DNA of 64,000 nucleotides from Enterocloster bolteae (GCF_002234575.2 NZ_CP022464.2:2232001-2296000); one strand, 5' to 3'. Shown: positions 1 through 8,328, counted from the stretch's first letter. Notes: generated by a model from the sequence alone, not told the origin. Made by a program: numbers and translations.

Positions 1-1
1 C

Positions 2-532
2 GGCGGTTTCATCGGAGGCATGTGGTGTGTGTTTGTTATTTTTGGATCCCACAGAGCCTTGGTACCTATTGGAATCCAGGATGTGGCACTGAACGGCCGG
101 CAAAACCTGCTTGCATTTGCAGGGGCTGCGAATTTTTCTCAGGGCGGGGCTGCCCTGGGGGTTATGATGCGGACCAGAAGCAGGGAGCTAAAAGCAGTGG
201 CGGCATCGGCATCAGTGGCAGCCTCTGTCTGCGGCATAACAGAGCCTGCCATCTATGGGTGTAACCTGCGGCTTAAACGTCCTATGATTTACGCGGTTAT
301 ATGCGGAGCCGCAGGAGGGGCTGTCATGGGGGCGGGAGGCGTGTACGGGGATGCTTTTGCAAATAACGGTATCCTTACACTGGCAACCTATGCTGCTTTT
401 GGAATGAAAAAATTCCTCTTTTATCTGGCTGGTATTGGTATATCATTCTTCGGGTCTGCCATTTTGACAATGCTGCTGGGATTTGAGGATATGGACCAGG
501 AACCAGAGGAAACTTCATGGGAAAGGAATTAA
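2..532 (+). CDS. PTS beta-glucoside-type EIIC, 3' part (partial)
   Basis: C-terminal part of the membrane subunit of a sugar phosphotransferase permease of the glucose/beta-glucoside family, which takes up and phosphorylates a sugar. The gene enters from the left edge, and the frame is open from base 2. Visible are the conserved stretch GITEPAIYGCNLRLKRP, several hydrophobic Gly/Ala-rich membrane segments and a short acidic tail (MDQEPEETSWERN). No EIIA domain follows, so EIIA is either N-terminal outside the window or encoded elsewhere. The 6-phospho-beta-glucosidase gene starts 16 bases downstream, which supports a beta-glucoside substrate. The exact sugar is inference. Confidence 0.85.
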   Translation, partial: GGFIGGMWCVFVIFGSHRALVPIGIQDVALNGRQNLLAFAGAANFSQGGAALGVMMRTRSRELKAVAASASVAASVCGITEPAIYGCNLRLKRPMIYAVICGAAGGAVMGAGGVYGDAFANNGILTLATYAAFGMKKFLFYLAGIGISFFGSAILTMLLGFEDMDQEPEETSWERN

Positions 533-548
533 CTGCAGGAGGGAAACA

Positions 549-1973
549 ATGCATCAGAAAACGACAGAATTTCCGGAAGGATTTTTGTGGGGGGCTTCAT
601 CATCCGCATTTCAGATTGAGGGGGGATGGAATCTGGGAGGAAAAGGGATGACAGTGGCAGATTTCAATTCCTTTAAACGATCCCATATACAGGCAGATAC
701 TAAGGTGGCCAGTGACTTCTATCATCACTGGAAGGAGGACATTGATTACATGGCAGAGCTTGGGCTCAAAATGTACAGGTTCTCCATTGCGTGGGCCAGA
801 ATCATACCGGATGGCGATGGAGCTGTTCATGAGGAGGGGATTAAATTCTATGACAGAATCATTGACTGCCTGCTGTCAAGGGGAATCCAGCCCTTTGTCA
901 CCCTGTACCATTTTGACCTGCCCTACGCGTTGGCGGAAAAATACAATGGCTGGGAATCACGCCGGTGTGTCCTGGCCTTTGAACGGTATGCCAGGATATG
1001 CTTCAGGGCTTTTGGCGACCGGGTTAAATACTGGCAGGTCCACAATGAACAGAACCTGATGGTGCGGGTGGATGAGAGGATGAATATTGATGCCGCGGAT
1101 AAATGGGAGGCAGACCGGCTCAGGGCCCAGATGGATTATCATATGTTTCTGGCCCATGCCCTGGCCGTAAAGGCATGCCATGAGCTGGTTTCCGGAGGAA
1201 AGATAGGCCCGGCCGTGTCGTCCTGCTGTACCTATCCGGAAACACCCCGTCCGGAGGATGTGTGGGCTGCGGCGAACAATGATTGGTTTAAGGCGGAATA
1301 CTGTCTGGACATGCATCAATATGGCAGATATCCGGGATACTACAGGCGGTATCTTAAAGAGCGTAATATTATGCCGTCCGCGGAGGATGGGGATGAGGAG
1401 ATACTCAAATGGGGCGCTTCTGATTACATTGCTGTCAACTATTACAGGACACTTTGTGTCAGATATCTTCCGGCAGATGAGATTCATCCTGTGGGGGAAC
1501 GGTGCTTTCCGGGCAATGAGGTGGATTTTGACCAGTATGGATACTTTTCCCATGTGAAAAATCCTCATCTGGTTTCGACAGAGTATGGGGCGCAGATTGA
1601 TCCAATGGGCCTTCGGATTGTGTTGAACCGTTATTATCAGAAATACCGGCTTCCCCTTCTCATAACAGAAAATGGTCTGGGGGCAGCCGATATCCTTACT
1701 GAAAATGGAAAGGTGCATGACAGTTACAGAATTGACTATCTGAGAAGGCACATCCAGGCATGCAGACAGGCGCTGGATGACGGCGTGGAGCTAATGGGGT
1801 ATTCGCCCTGGTCCTTTATGGATTTGCTCAGTTCCCATGAAGGCTTTAGAAAGCGGTACGGATTTCTGTATGTGGACAGGAACGAGCATGAGACAGGCAG
1901 CCTTAAGCGCATAAAAAAAGACAGCTTTCACTGGTACCGCCGTGTCATAGAGACAAACGGGGCAACCATATAA
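549..1973 (+). CDS. 6-phospho-beta-glucosidase (GH1)
   Basis: Cytoplasmic glycoside hydrolase family 1 enzyme of 474 aa that splits phosphorylated beta-glucosides delivered by the upstream PTS permease. The N-terminal FLWGASSSAFQIEG is the GH1 signature. The acid/base Glu is at about residue 167 (VHNEQN) and the nucleophile Glu at about 374 (LITENG). A SSHEGFRKRYGFLYVD loop near 428-443 carries the Ser/Lys/Tyr set that binds the substrate phosphate in 6-phospho-glycosidases. The start at 549 follows AGGAGGG at 537-543; a longer in-frame opening from 483 overlaps the PTS gene and lacks a ribosome site. The acid/base motif reads HNEQN instead of the usual NEP. Confidence 0.92.
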   Translation: MHQKTTEFPEGFLWGASSSAFQIEGGWNLGGKGMTVADFNSFKRSHIQADTKVASDFYHHWKEDIDYMAELGLKMYRFSIAWARIIPDGDGAVHEEGIKFYDRIIDCLLSRGIQPFVTLYHFDLPYALAEKYNGWESRRCVLAFERYARICFRAFGDRVKYWQVHNEQNLMVRVDERMNIDAADKWEADRLRAQMDYHMFLAHALAVKACHELVSGGKIGPAVSSCCTYPETPRPEDVWAAANNDWFKAEYCLDMHQYGRYPGYYRRYLKERNIMPSAEDGDEEILKWGASDYIAVNYYRTLCVRYLPADEIHPVGERCFPGNEVDFDQYGYFSHVKNPHLVSTEYGAQIDPMGLRIVLNRYYQKYRLPLLITENGLGAADILTENGKVHDSYRIDYLRRHIQACRQALDDGVELMGYSPWSFMDLLSSHEGFRKRYGFLYVDRNEHETGSLKRIKKDSFHWYRRVIETNGATI

Positions 1974-2001
1974 GCTGTCAGAAAGGAAGGCAGAGTAATG
2001 T

Positions 2002-2466
2002 TTAAAGACGCTCTGATATATAATCCAGCAGCGCGGCGCAGCCCTCCGTGACGTCGGACCAGGTGGTGTCGAAGTCACCCGTGTACCAAGGGTCGGCCAC
2101 ATCCCTTCCGGAACCGGTGAATTCCATAAGCTTAAAAATTTTGTGGTCCGGATCACCGCCTGCAATACGCTGCATGTTGCGGATATTCCAGCTGTCCATG
2201 CCAATCAGGTAATCAAATGATTTATAATCTGCCTTCGTCATCTGTTTTGCCCGGTGCCCCTCGCAGGGAATGCCGGCCTGCTTTAATTTGGCGCGGGTTC
2301 CGTGGTGTACAGGATTACCGATTTCCTCGGTGGAGGTAGCAGCGGAATCTGCCTGAATTATGCCGGACAGGCCTCTTTCCTTTAGCAGGCTGCGGAAATA
2401 GTAGAGGGCCATGGGGCTGCGGCAGATGTTGCCGTGGCAGACGAAAAGTATTTTTATCATCTTCAT
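2002..2466 (-). CDS. Low-molecular-weight protein tyrosine phosphatase
   Basis: Full-length 154-aa arsenate reductase-fold phosphatase that removes phosphate from protein tyrosines or arginines. The P-loop CHGNICRS (Cys10, Arg16) opens the protein, and the general acid lies in DVADPWY (Asp125). The start codon overlaps the stop of the upstream NACHT gene as ATGA (2463-2466), so it may now be translated by coupling to it. Base composition resembles the host core and differs from the AT-rich gene upstream. The first 60-70 bases of this gene recur in degraded form five times at 5455-8661, which suggests the 5' end is an insertion target. Physiological substrate unknown. Confidence 0.93.
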   Translation of the reverse strand: MKMIKILFVCHGNICRSPMALYYFRSLLKERGLSGIIQADSAATSTEEIGNPVHHGTRAKLKQAGIPCEGHRAKQMTKADYKSFDYLIGMDSWNIRNMQRIAGGDPDHKIFKLMEFTGSGRDVADPWYTGDFDTTWSDVTEGCAALLDYISERL

Positions 2467-5357
2467 ATGTCTCCTAATAACTCCTTAAACAAATCTTTTA
2501 TCTCTCCATAAATCTGATCATGAAATACGTCCTCCCTAAAATATAAATCTAAAACAGCTGAACTTGACCCAAGAACATTACTTTCACTTTTACCAATTTC
2601 TTTTAATTTATTAACATAATACGGATCTAATTTAGGGTATATATCAATATTATCTTCTCCAAATTCAATTATTGGAGTCGTATCTTCATTCTCCCTGACT
2701 TCCACTCTCATATAACTAACGCCAGAAAATTTACCTTTTCGATGAACAATTCCTATCTTTCTGGTTATGGGTTTTACTGTTGATAATACCGGAATAATAT
2801 TCGTAGTTATCGTTTGTATTGCTTCATTCGATAAGGAAAGTATTCTTTCAACTTTTTTTACTAACTGCTCATCTGAATATAATTCGTCAAACCAATATGA
2901 ATGTCTTCCTGGAGCCAAAGTCAAATCCTCCTTAATATCTAGGAGACTCTCCGCATTATCCATTCTAAGTCCTAATACTTTGCAAAAAGTAGTAATCATA
3001 TCTACATCTTGATTATATATCCCCAGTTCATTTACTTTATCAATAACATAATTTATATCATTAGAATATAAGCTTAAATCCTGTCTGTTATTTTGACTTT
3101 CTCTCCTATTTCGCAATTTTTTCAATTCTTTTTCTATGCGCTCCGCTAGCAATACATCTATCTCAATATCAAACACGCTTTTTTGCTCTAACATTTCTGT
3201 GATTTGACTTTTTATTATATCAATTGCAATTTCCCTGGAAGAATCAAACCCATAAGACAACAACTCTAAATTGTAATACCGTTCATGCAAATGTCCCGCC
3301 GTAAATACTGATGAATTTATTGGTATCTCGGTTCCATCTGCTACTGCCATATATACACCGTTTTCATCAGATACTGTAATATCCAAACTTTTGGCATCCG
3401 ATGTTCCATTATAAATTATCATAGAAATAGATTTTTTCGTAAAATTCATACAGCCACGGATACAGATTTTTCCGGTTCCTTTTATACTGTACCCATCAAA
3501 AACATGGCATATTTTATAAAAATAGGATTGAACTATACTGTCATAAGTTTTTAAAATTTGTGCATAATAACTCTGAGCGTATTCAAAATTCAAATCCATC
3601 TCAACAACATCAAAATTTCTTCTGGATTTAAGTGCCTTTACAAATAACTTTAAATTGTGTATTTCCAAGTAATCCAATACATAATTTTGTTTTTGCTGAT
3701 TTGAAATAATACCAGTCAAATAACAAAGTATCTCATTGTATTTTTCTTTCAATGCATTGCTATCCAGCCAGGCGGTAAGCTTATCTCTATCCCACGTAGA
3801 TAATTCCACTGCAGCAAAAAACTCTTGAATTGCTTTATGATAATATTTAATTCCTTGTAAGCCCTCAGACATCAACCCTGTTTTCCATATTTTTTCGTAT
3901 ATTTTTGTTTTATTTAGATCGGTGCAAGCATTATCCATAATTTCAAAAAAGTGTTCAGTACTGTCCCCATTTTCAAAACTATACATTGCATAATTACCTA
4001 GCACTGATTTAATAATCGTTTTATCATACAGAGAACATGAAAGTACATTCATTTTCTCATTAATATACTCTTGAAATAATGCCGCATGATTAGACGGAAT
4101 TCTATATTTGTCCTCCTTCTTTGATATAGAAACAAACATCTTTAAAAACAATGGTATTCTTAAAATTTCCATTAATCTTTTTGGTATTTGATGAATTTGA
4201 ATCTGCATCTCCCCTTGAGAGTATTGCTTCAACAAATCAACAATCCTATGATCATCTAACGGTTCCAGAGAATAATGTGCAAACTCAGAACAAAAATCTC
4301 CTTTATAATTTTGCATTCTTGATGTAATGATTATTGTATTGTCTGTATTTCTCCTTAGTTGATGCAAACTATATACCAAAACATCATAATCTTGTTCTAC
4401 TTCGTCTATAGCATCAAATAAAATTACAAAACCACCTTCTCGCAGACGTTTTTCAATTAGTTCTTTTGTTAAAAAAGGCAACAGCAAATTAACTTCTTGA
4501 TAAATTCCATCTACTATGGAATTAAATACTTTTCCATAATACCTTCCTTCTAAAATTACCGGTATTTTATCCTCATCCCCATTACACTTTGTCAGATACT
4601 CACGCATCAGCATCCACATCAGATACGATTTTCCACCTCCAGGTTCTGATGTGATTATTTTTGATGTATTATCTAATATGTCGCCAAAATCTTTATTTTC
4701 TCCATTCTTTAAAATATTTAAATCATATGCAAATTCCTTTAAGCTTCTATCTACGCATATGCATAACTCTTCTGTACAATGTACCCGCATCGCATTTTTG
4801 TATTTTTCATAAATATCTCTATTAGTCCATTTATCCTTTTCATCTGATGATTTCTTTAATTCCAGAATTCTATCATAGTTTAAAAGATTTATCTCTTCCC
4901 ATTTTTCAGGAATCTCTTCAACTCTGCATGAAAATACACATGTATCAGAATAGTTTGCATTCACGATATAACCTTCTATGTTAATTCCGTTTGAAATCAT
5001 GTAAGCAACCGATTTCGTCCATGCTGAATAAAATACTGGTTGTCCTTTTACCAATACTTTTTCTGTAGGCTTTTTTGCCTCAAAAACAAGCAAACTATGT
5101 TTATATACCCAGTCTACTTCTAAATCAGTTTTCCCTCTATATTTATCAAATTGATTTGATGTAAATTGTAAAAAATCTGCTGCTTTTGTTTTTAATGCTT
5201 TACTTCCTTCATAACCATATACTGGGAACTCCTCCGCTCTCAAATCCTTAGGATACTCCAATAGTTCTAATAAAGGAACAATCAGTTTGCTTCTCACTTC
5301 AGCCTCAGACTGAATATTTTGCCTTATAAAGTCATTTATCATAACAGAGATATTCAT
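2463..5357 (-). CDS. PD-(D/E)XK nuclease-NACHT NTPase (probable antiphage STAND protein)
   Basis: A 964-aa protein. Residues 15-130 resemble the HsdR-type N-terminal nuclease fold, with an Asp around 78-82 and an ExK motif VFEAKKP (Glu93, Lys95). A STAND/NACHT ATPase follows: Walker A SEPGGGKS at 237-244, Walker B VILFDAIDE at 311-319 and sensor TSR at 345-347. About 600 residues remain, helical at first and then of unclear fold, a plausible sensor region. The layout of nuclease effector, NACHT switch and C-terminal sensor matches Avs/bNACHT-type immune proteins, but I cannot assign a named class. Strongly AT-rich compared with its neighbours, which suggests transfer. Its stop overlaps the LMW-PTP start by four bases. 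The weak AAAGGG site 11 bases before 5357 supports the start. Confidence 0.8.
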   Translation of the reverse strand: MNISVMINDFIRQNIQSEAEVRSKLIVPLLELLEYPKDLRAEEFPVYGYEGSKALKTKAADFLQFTSNQFDKYRGKTDLEVDWVYKHSLLVFEAKKPTEKVLVKGQPVFYSAWTKSVAYMISNGINIEGYIVNANYSDTCVFSCRVEEIPEKWEEINLLNYDRILELKKSSDEKDKWTNRDIYEKYKNAMRVHCTEELCICVDRSLKEFAYDLNILKNGENKDFGDILDNTSKIITSEPGGGKSYLMWMLMREYLTKCNGDEDKIPVILEGRYYGKVFNSIVDGIYQEVNLLLPFLTKELIEKRLREGGFVILFDAIDEVEQDYDVLVYSLHQLRRNTDNTIIITSRMQNYKGDFCSEFAHYSLEPLDDHRIVDLLKQYSQGEMQIQIHQIPKRLMEILRIPLFLKMFVSISKKEDKYRIPSNHAALFQEYINEKMNVLSCSLYDKTIIKSVLGNYAMYSFENGDSTEHFFEIMDNACTDLNKTKIYEKIWKTGLMSEGLQGIKYYHKAIQEFFAAVELSTWDRDKLTAWLDSNALKEKYNEILCYLTGIISNQQKQNYVLDYLEIHNLKLFVKALKSRRNFDVVEMDLNFEYAQSYYAQILKTYDSIVQSYFYKICHVFDGYSIKGTGKICIRGCMNFTKKSISMIIYNGTSDAKSLDITVSDENGVYMAVADGTEIPINSSVFTAGHLHERYYNLELLSYGFDSSREIAIDIIKSQITEMLEQKSVFDIEIDVLLAERIEKELKKLRNRRESQNNRQDLSLYSNDINYVIDKVNELGIYNQDVDMITTFCKVLGLRMDNAESLLDIKEDLTLAPGRHSYWFDELYSDEQLVKKVERILSLSNEAIQTITTNIIPVLSTVKPITRKIGIVHRKGKFSGVSYMRVEVRENEDTTPIIEFGEDNIDIYPKLDPYYVNKLKEIGKSESNVLGSSSAVLDLYFREDVFHDQIYGEIKDLFKELLGDI

Positions 5358-5454
5358 ATTTCATTTACCCTTTCAATTTCCCTATACTTTTATTATTTCA
5401 CTTAATCTTCAAAAAATTTGTCCAACTAGTTTCCCTTGCGTTTTCCCTACTATA

Positions 5455-5518
5455 CACATTCAAACCTATTGGAACGCCTCGGAGTGTATTGCCGTGACAG
5501 ACGAAAAGGATTTTAATG
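5455..5518 (-). pseudogene. LMW-PTP 5'-end fragment R1
   Basis: Read on the minus strand this encodes NIKILFVCHGNTLRG and then PIGLNVYSREN, clearly the P-loop start of an LMW-PTP (intact gene: MIKILFVCHGNICRS). The catalytic Arg survives, but the rest of the enzyme is missing. It sits at the far end of the NACHT gene, 90-odd bases before its start. It shares its tail (PIGLNVY) with R2, and the DNA of that tail with R4, so these three derive from a different LMW-PTP lineage than the intact gene. Confidence 0.75.
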
Positions 5519-5624
5519 TTATTCTGAACTTGTTTGGTCATACGCGAAATCTCCGTTACTTTTTGATAGCTAAAGTCTACTATAAATTTGTCCAATAAAC
5601 AAGAGCTGGTTTCCATTTGTATCC

Positions 5625-5653
5625 TTTACAGGCAGTTCATCCTTTCGTATAAT
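5625..5653 (+). promoter_or_regulatory. Promoter of toxin copy 1
   Basis: TTTACA at 5625-5630, a 17-base spacer and TATAAT at 5648-5653, placed 59 bases before the toxin start. Copies 2 and 3 keep TATAAT (7797-7802, 8291-8296) but have weaker upstream hexamers. Confidence 0.6.
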
Positions 5654-5685
5654 GTGTATAGGCGGTTCCTACTGCTGGGTGACTT

Positions 5686-5705
5686 CCATCTCCGAAAGGG
5701 GGTGG
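5686..5705 (+). promoter_or_regulatory. Shine-Dalgarno-sequestering hairpin, toxin copy 1
   Basis: CCATCTCC, a GAAA loop and GGGGGTGG form an 8-bp stem closed by a GNRA tetraloop. It buries the ribosome site seven bases before the toxin ATG. Upstream, GGGTGACT (5677-5684) is complementary to AGTCACCC (5788-5795) at the 3' end of the same transcript, so a long-range fold-back could also lock the mRNA. Both features are typical of type I toxin mRNAs. Confidence 0.65.
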
Positions 5706-5711
5706 TATGAC

Positions 5712-5789
5712 ATGAGTACATATGAGACCCTATCTTTGATGATTGCGTTTGGAGTACTTGTTGTTATGATTATAGGTACAAAAAAATAG
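5712..5789 (+). CDS. Holin-like type I toxin, copy 1
   Basis: A 25-aa peptide starting MSTYETLSLMIAFGV and ending MIIGTKK: a short polar head, one hydrophobic membrane helix and a Lys tail. This matches the putative holin-like toxin family (Hol_Tox) of Firmicutes, whose members insert in the membrane and stop growth when not silenced by an antisense RNA. The strong AGGGGGTGG ribosome site is folded into a hairpin. The transcript ends in an inverted repeat right after the stop codon. A convergent antisense RNA starts 84 bases downstream of the stop. Copy 2 encodes the same peptide and copy 3 differs at two residues. Too short for routine gene callers. Confidence 0.8.
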   Translation: MSTYETLSLMIAFGVLVVMIIGTKK

Positions 5790-5824
5790 TCACCCGCCTC
5801 CCAAAGCTGTGGTGACTATTTTTT
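5781..5824. terminator. Bidirectional terminator, toxin copy 1
   Basis: AAAAAATAGTCACC (5781-5794) and GGTGACTATTTTTT (5811-5824) form a perfect 14-base inverted repeat with a T-run on both strands. It ends the toxin mRNA rightward and the antisense RNA leftward, so the two RNAs are complementary across this hairpin and the last toxin codons. Confidence 0.75.
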
Positions 5825-5873
5825 AGTTGTTATTCTTTGGAAGCCACTCACTGGAGTGAACTGCCTTTTTTGT
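5781..5873 (-). ncRNA. Antisense antitoxin RNA, copy 1
   Basis: Predicted RNA of about 90 nt running into the toxin 3' end. Its promoter is near consensus on the minus strand: TTGACA (5904-5909), an 18-base spacer and TATAAT (5880-5885). It begins with a CACTC-CAGT-GAGTG hairpin and ends at the shared terminator. Promoter and hairpin are conserved in all three copies, although the flanking DNA has drifted. Confidence 0.65.
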
Positions 5874-5919
5874 ACCTTTATTATAAGCCATTTTCGGATC
5901 TTCTGTCAATTGTGATTTT

Positions 5920-6015
5920 TCATTCTTTCTCCCACATTTTCCTTTCATACACATTTAAACCTATTGGAATGCCCCGGAACATATTGCCGTGGCAAATAAA
6001 TAGTATTTTAATCAT
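5920..6015 (-). pseudogene. LMW-PTP 5'-end fragment R2 (31-aa ORF)
   Basis: Begins with ATG behind AAGGGATATAAACAAG, so even the ribosome site of an LMW-PTP gene is kept. It encodes MIKILFICHGNMFRGIPIGL, a short tail and a stop. The phosphatase body is absent. Unlike R1 it retains the bases just upstream of the start, which helps define the repeated segment. Whether the 31-aa peptide is made is unknown. Confidence 0.7.
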
Positions 6016-6138
6016 CTTGTTTATATCCCTTCATAAGCCTTCAAACCTTGGTATTACGGGCTGTCCGGCGCTTTTTCATTTTTCGTGTTTTTCCCCAAAC
6101 CTACGCTATTCTATATAAATATACGCAAATTCATGGGC

Positions 6139-6158
6139 AAATGGTGTAGTAAGTGGTG
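6139..6158. repeat. Direct repeat left of the YhcG-type gene
   Basis: AAATGGTGTAGTAAGTGGTG at 6139-6158 recurs with a one-base deletion at 7553-7571. The pair brackets the YhcG/DUF1016 gene and the remnant next to it and may mark the edges of one inserted module. Confidence 0.5.
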
Positions 6159-6219
6159 TTAAAATCAAAATATCTTCTATAAGATAAATCTCTTTCCTTT
6201 TTGGCTGGAACCTTCTCCT

Positions 6220-6374
6220 TATAATTCATGATTTTTCATGGATTCCATATAATATTTTATTGTACTATAATTTTCTCCGATAGAATTTGAAATCCATTTT
6301 TGATACATTGTCGGCTCTATTTCAATCGCTTTCAAAATACAAGCCACCACAGAATTGTTACCTTTTCGGTCAGC
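6220..6374 (-). pseudogene. Possible 3' remnant of an unidentified gene
   Basis: A minus-strand frame of about 50 codons contains ACILKAIEIEPTMYQKW and ends MESMKNHEL. It looks protein-like but has no start, because a stop codon lies directly upstream at 6375-6377. Probably the tail of a decayed cargo gene; I do not recognise the family. The rest of 6016-6442 holds only AT-rich sequence and one copy of a direct repeat (6139-6158). Confidence 0.3.
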
Positions 6375-6442
6375 TTAATCAGTCCCTTAAGGTATTGGAT
6401 AACCGCTACTTCTCATTTTCAATCTTGCCACCTCCATTTCTC

Positions 6443-7486
6443 TCAAAAATCTGAATGCTGCATAGAAAAAATTTCTTTCTGACGCTCAATCTCTGCTTTC
6501 AACTGCTCTTTTGTAGGCAAATAAGTCAGATATTTTGACATAAACAATCGGTCATTATCATGAAGTACCGAATATCTGGCAATATCCTCATCAGTTTCTG
6601 AACACAATAAAATCCCAATGGTGGGATTATCTCCATGCCCTCGCTTTAAATCATCATACATGCGTACATACATATCAATCTGTCCTACATCCTGATGAGT
6701 AATTCTGCCCATTTTCAAATCGATTAAGACATAACATTTCAGTTCGATATTGTAAAAAACGAGATCTAAATAGTAGTCCGAAGCTTCCGTTACAATATGT
6801 TGCTGACGAGCCACAAACGCAAATCCTCTGCCCAATTCCATCAAAAAATCTCTAATATGTGAAAGAATGGCAGATTCCAACTCTCCCTCTAAGTAAGTAT
6901 CCTCATTTTTGAATCCAAGGAATTCTGCAATCACTGGACTTTTGATTAATTCAAATTGATTTTTTTGAAATTCCGCGGTTTTCCGTTTCATTTCTTCAAT
7001 TACAGCATCTTTTTTCGGAGTTTGAAGAAGTCTATGATAATATTGCGTACTGATATTACGATCTAAGGTTCTTGAACTCCAGCTCTCGTCAACCGCCTCC
7101 TTCATATACCAATAACGTGCATTTTCATCCGTAACACGGAGAAGACTCCTAATATGCGTCCAGTTAAGATTGTGAACGCACGCGTTCACAATCTGCTCAT
7201 CGGGAAAGCACTGATAAAATTTAATGTAATAATGCAAATTTCTTTTGGAATAATTTTTTCCAAACTCCTTTGTCAAATCATCTGCCAATGCAGAAATCAA
7301 ACCTCTACCGTACTCTGCACGTTCACTGCCACCCAGTTCCTGCTCTACAATTCGTTTTCCGATATTCCAATAGGTAAGTAGCATTGCCTTGCTAGAGGCG
7401 CTATAGGCAGCTTCTTGTCCAGAGGAAATAATACTCTTAATTTCTGAAATAACTGATTGGTATGGCGTCAAATGATTTTCCATCAT
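6443..7486 (-). CDS. YhcG/DUF1016-family PD-(D/E)XK nuclease
   Basis: A 347-aa protein. The N-terminal DUF1016 domain (about 10-160) carries the family's LLTYWNIGKRI and GKNYSKRNLHYY stretches. The C-terminal YhcG nuclease domain (about 180-345) has the core DLVFYNIELKCYVLIDLK, with Asp241 and Asp256/Lys258 as likely catalytic residues. Relatives occur near restriction-modification systems and in defence islands; their exact role is unresolved. It stands alone on the minus strand, between the direct repeats at 6139 and 7553 and the LMW-PTP fragments R2 and R3. The start is 7486 or, with better spacing from GAGGTGAC, the next ATG at 7483. AT-rich like the other cargo. Confidence 0.85.
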   Translation of the reverse strand: MMENHLTPYQSVISEIKSIISSGQEAAYSASSKAMLLTYWNIGKRIVEQELGGSERAEYGRGLISALADDLTKEFGKNYSKRNLHYYIKFYQCFPDEQIVNACVHNLNWTHIRSLLRVTDENARYWYMKEAVDESWSSRTLDRNISTQYYHRLLQTPKKDAVIEEMKRKTAEFQKNQFELIKSPVIAEFLGFKNEDTYLEGELESAILSHIRDFLMELGRGFAFVARQQHIVTEASDYYLDLVFYNIELKCYVLIDLKMGRITHQDVGQIDMYVRMYDDLKRGHGDNPTIGILLCSETDEDIARYSVLHDNDRLFMSKYLTYLPTKEQLKAEIERQKEIFSMQHSDF

Positions 7487-7537
7487 GTCACCTCGATTTC
7501 CTATAATAATTATATTTTAACGTGCTTCCCTGTCACA

Positions 7538-7656
7538 TCAAAGCTCTTTCAAAAATGGTGTAGTAGTGGTGCAGTAAACGCCTCTATCTGCCGTAAAACC
7601 ATTGATTCTACTGGCTATTCCGGGACTTTTCAAGATACTGCCATGGCAGACGAAAA
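7538..7656 (-). pseudogene. LMW-PTP 5'-end fragment R3
   Basis: The minus strand encodes ILFVCHGSILKSPGIASR, the P-loop region of LMW-PTP with the catalytic Arg replaced by Lys, then about 20 unrelated residues to a stop at 7538-7540. The tail includes the direct repeat 7553-7571. It lies directly upstream of the YhcG-type gene. Confidence 0.6.
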
Positions 7657-7834
7657 GGATGTTAATGGTAGTATGGTTTTGGTTAGTCATTCGTCAAATC
7701 TCCATTTATATTTTGTAAATAAAGTTTACTATAATTTTATAGGGCATGCAAGCGTCACGTTTCAATTATGCCCTATGCAGTGACGAAAGTTTTTAGTATA
7801 ATTAATACAGGCAGTTCCTACTGCTGGGTGACTT

Positions 7835-7854
7835 CCATCTCCGAAAGGGGGTGG
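7835..7854 (+). promoter_or_regulatory. Shine-Dalgarno-sequestering hairpin, toxin copy 2
   Basis: Same 8-bp stem and GAAA loop as copy 1 (CCATCTCC / GGGGGTGG), six bases before the ATG at 7861. Confidence 0.65.
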
Positions 7855-7860
7855 TATAAC

Positions 7861-7938
7861 ATGAGTACATATGAGACACTTTCGTTAATGATTGCGTTTG
7901 GGGTACTTGTTGTTATGATTATAGGTACAAAAAAATAG
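7861..7938 (+). CDS. Holin-like type I toxin, copy 2
   Basis: 25-aa membrane peptide identical in protein sequence to copy 1 (MSTYETLSLMIAFGV, then hydrophobic, ending TKK), although several codons differ silently. Preserving the peptide while the DNA drifts suggests selection. The leader, buried ribosome site, bidirectional terminator and antisense promoter are all kept, so the unit looks functional. A TATAAT box stands at 7797-7802. Confidence 0.8.
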   Translation: MSTYETLSLMIAFGVLVVMIIGTKK

Positions 7939-7970
7939 TCACCCGCCTACCAAGCTTAGTGACTATTTTT
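7931..7970. terminator. Bidirectional terminator, toxin copy 2
   Basis: AAAAATAGTCAC (7931-7942) and GTGACTATTTTT (7959-7970) form a perfect inverted repeat with T-runs on both strands. The loop has changed relative to copy 1 while the stem is unchanged. Confidence 0.75.
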
Positions 7971-8022
7971 AATTAAGCTATTAACTTGGAAGCCACTCAC
8001 TGGAGTGAACTGCCTTTTTTGT
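7931..8022 (-). ncRNA. Antisense antitoxin RNA, copy 2
   Basis: Minus-strand promoter TTGACA (8053-8058), 18-base spacer, TATAAT (8029-8034). The predicted RNA of about 90 nt ends at the shared terminator, as in copy 1. Confidence 0.65.
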
Positions 8023-8100
8023 ATCTTTATTATAAACCAATTTTGGTTTATCTGTCAATCATGATTTCTCAGTGTTTTTCTTGCATTTTTCTTTTCATAT

Positions 8101-8157
8101 ACATTCAATCCTATTGGAATGCCCGGAGCATATTGCCGTGGCTGACGAAAAGGATGT
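8101..8157 (-). pseudogene. LMW-PTP 5'-end fragment R4
   Basis: The minus strand reads LFVSHGNMLRAFQ and then a stop. The catalytic Cys has become Ser and a one-base deletion breaks the frame. The DNA tail matches R1 and R2 (CTATTGGAA followed by GCC). Confidence 0.65.
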
Positions 8158-8328
8158 TAGGTAGTATGATTTCGGTTAGTCATTCGTCAAATCTCCACTT
8201 ATATTTTGTATATAGAGTTTTACTATAATTTTATAAGGTATACAAGCGCCTCTTTTTAATTATGCCCTATGCAGTGACATTGCTTTTTTGTATAATTAGT
8301 ACAGGCAGTTCCTACTGCTGGGTGACTT

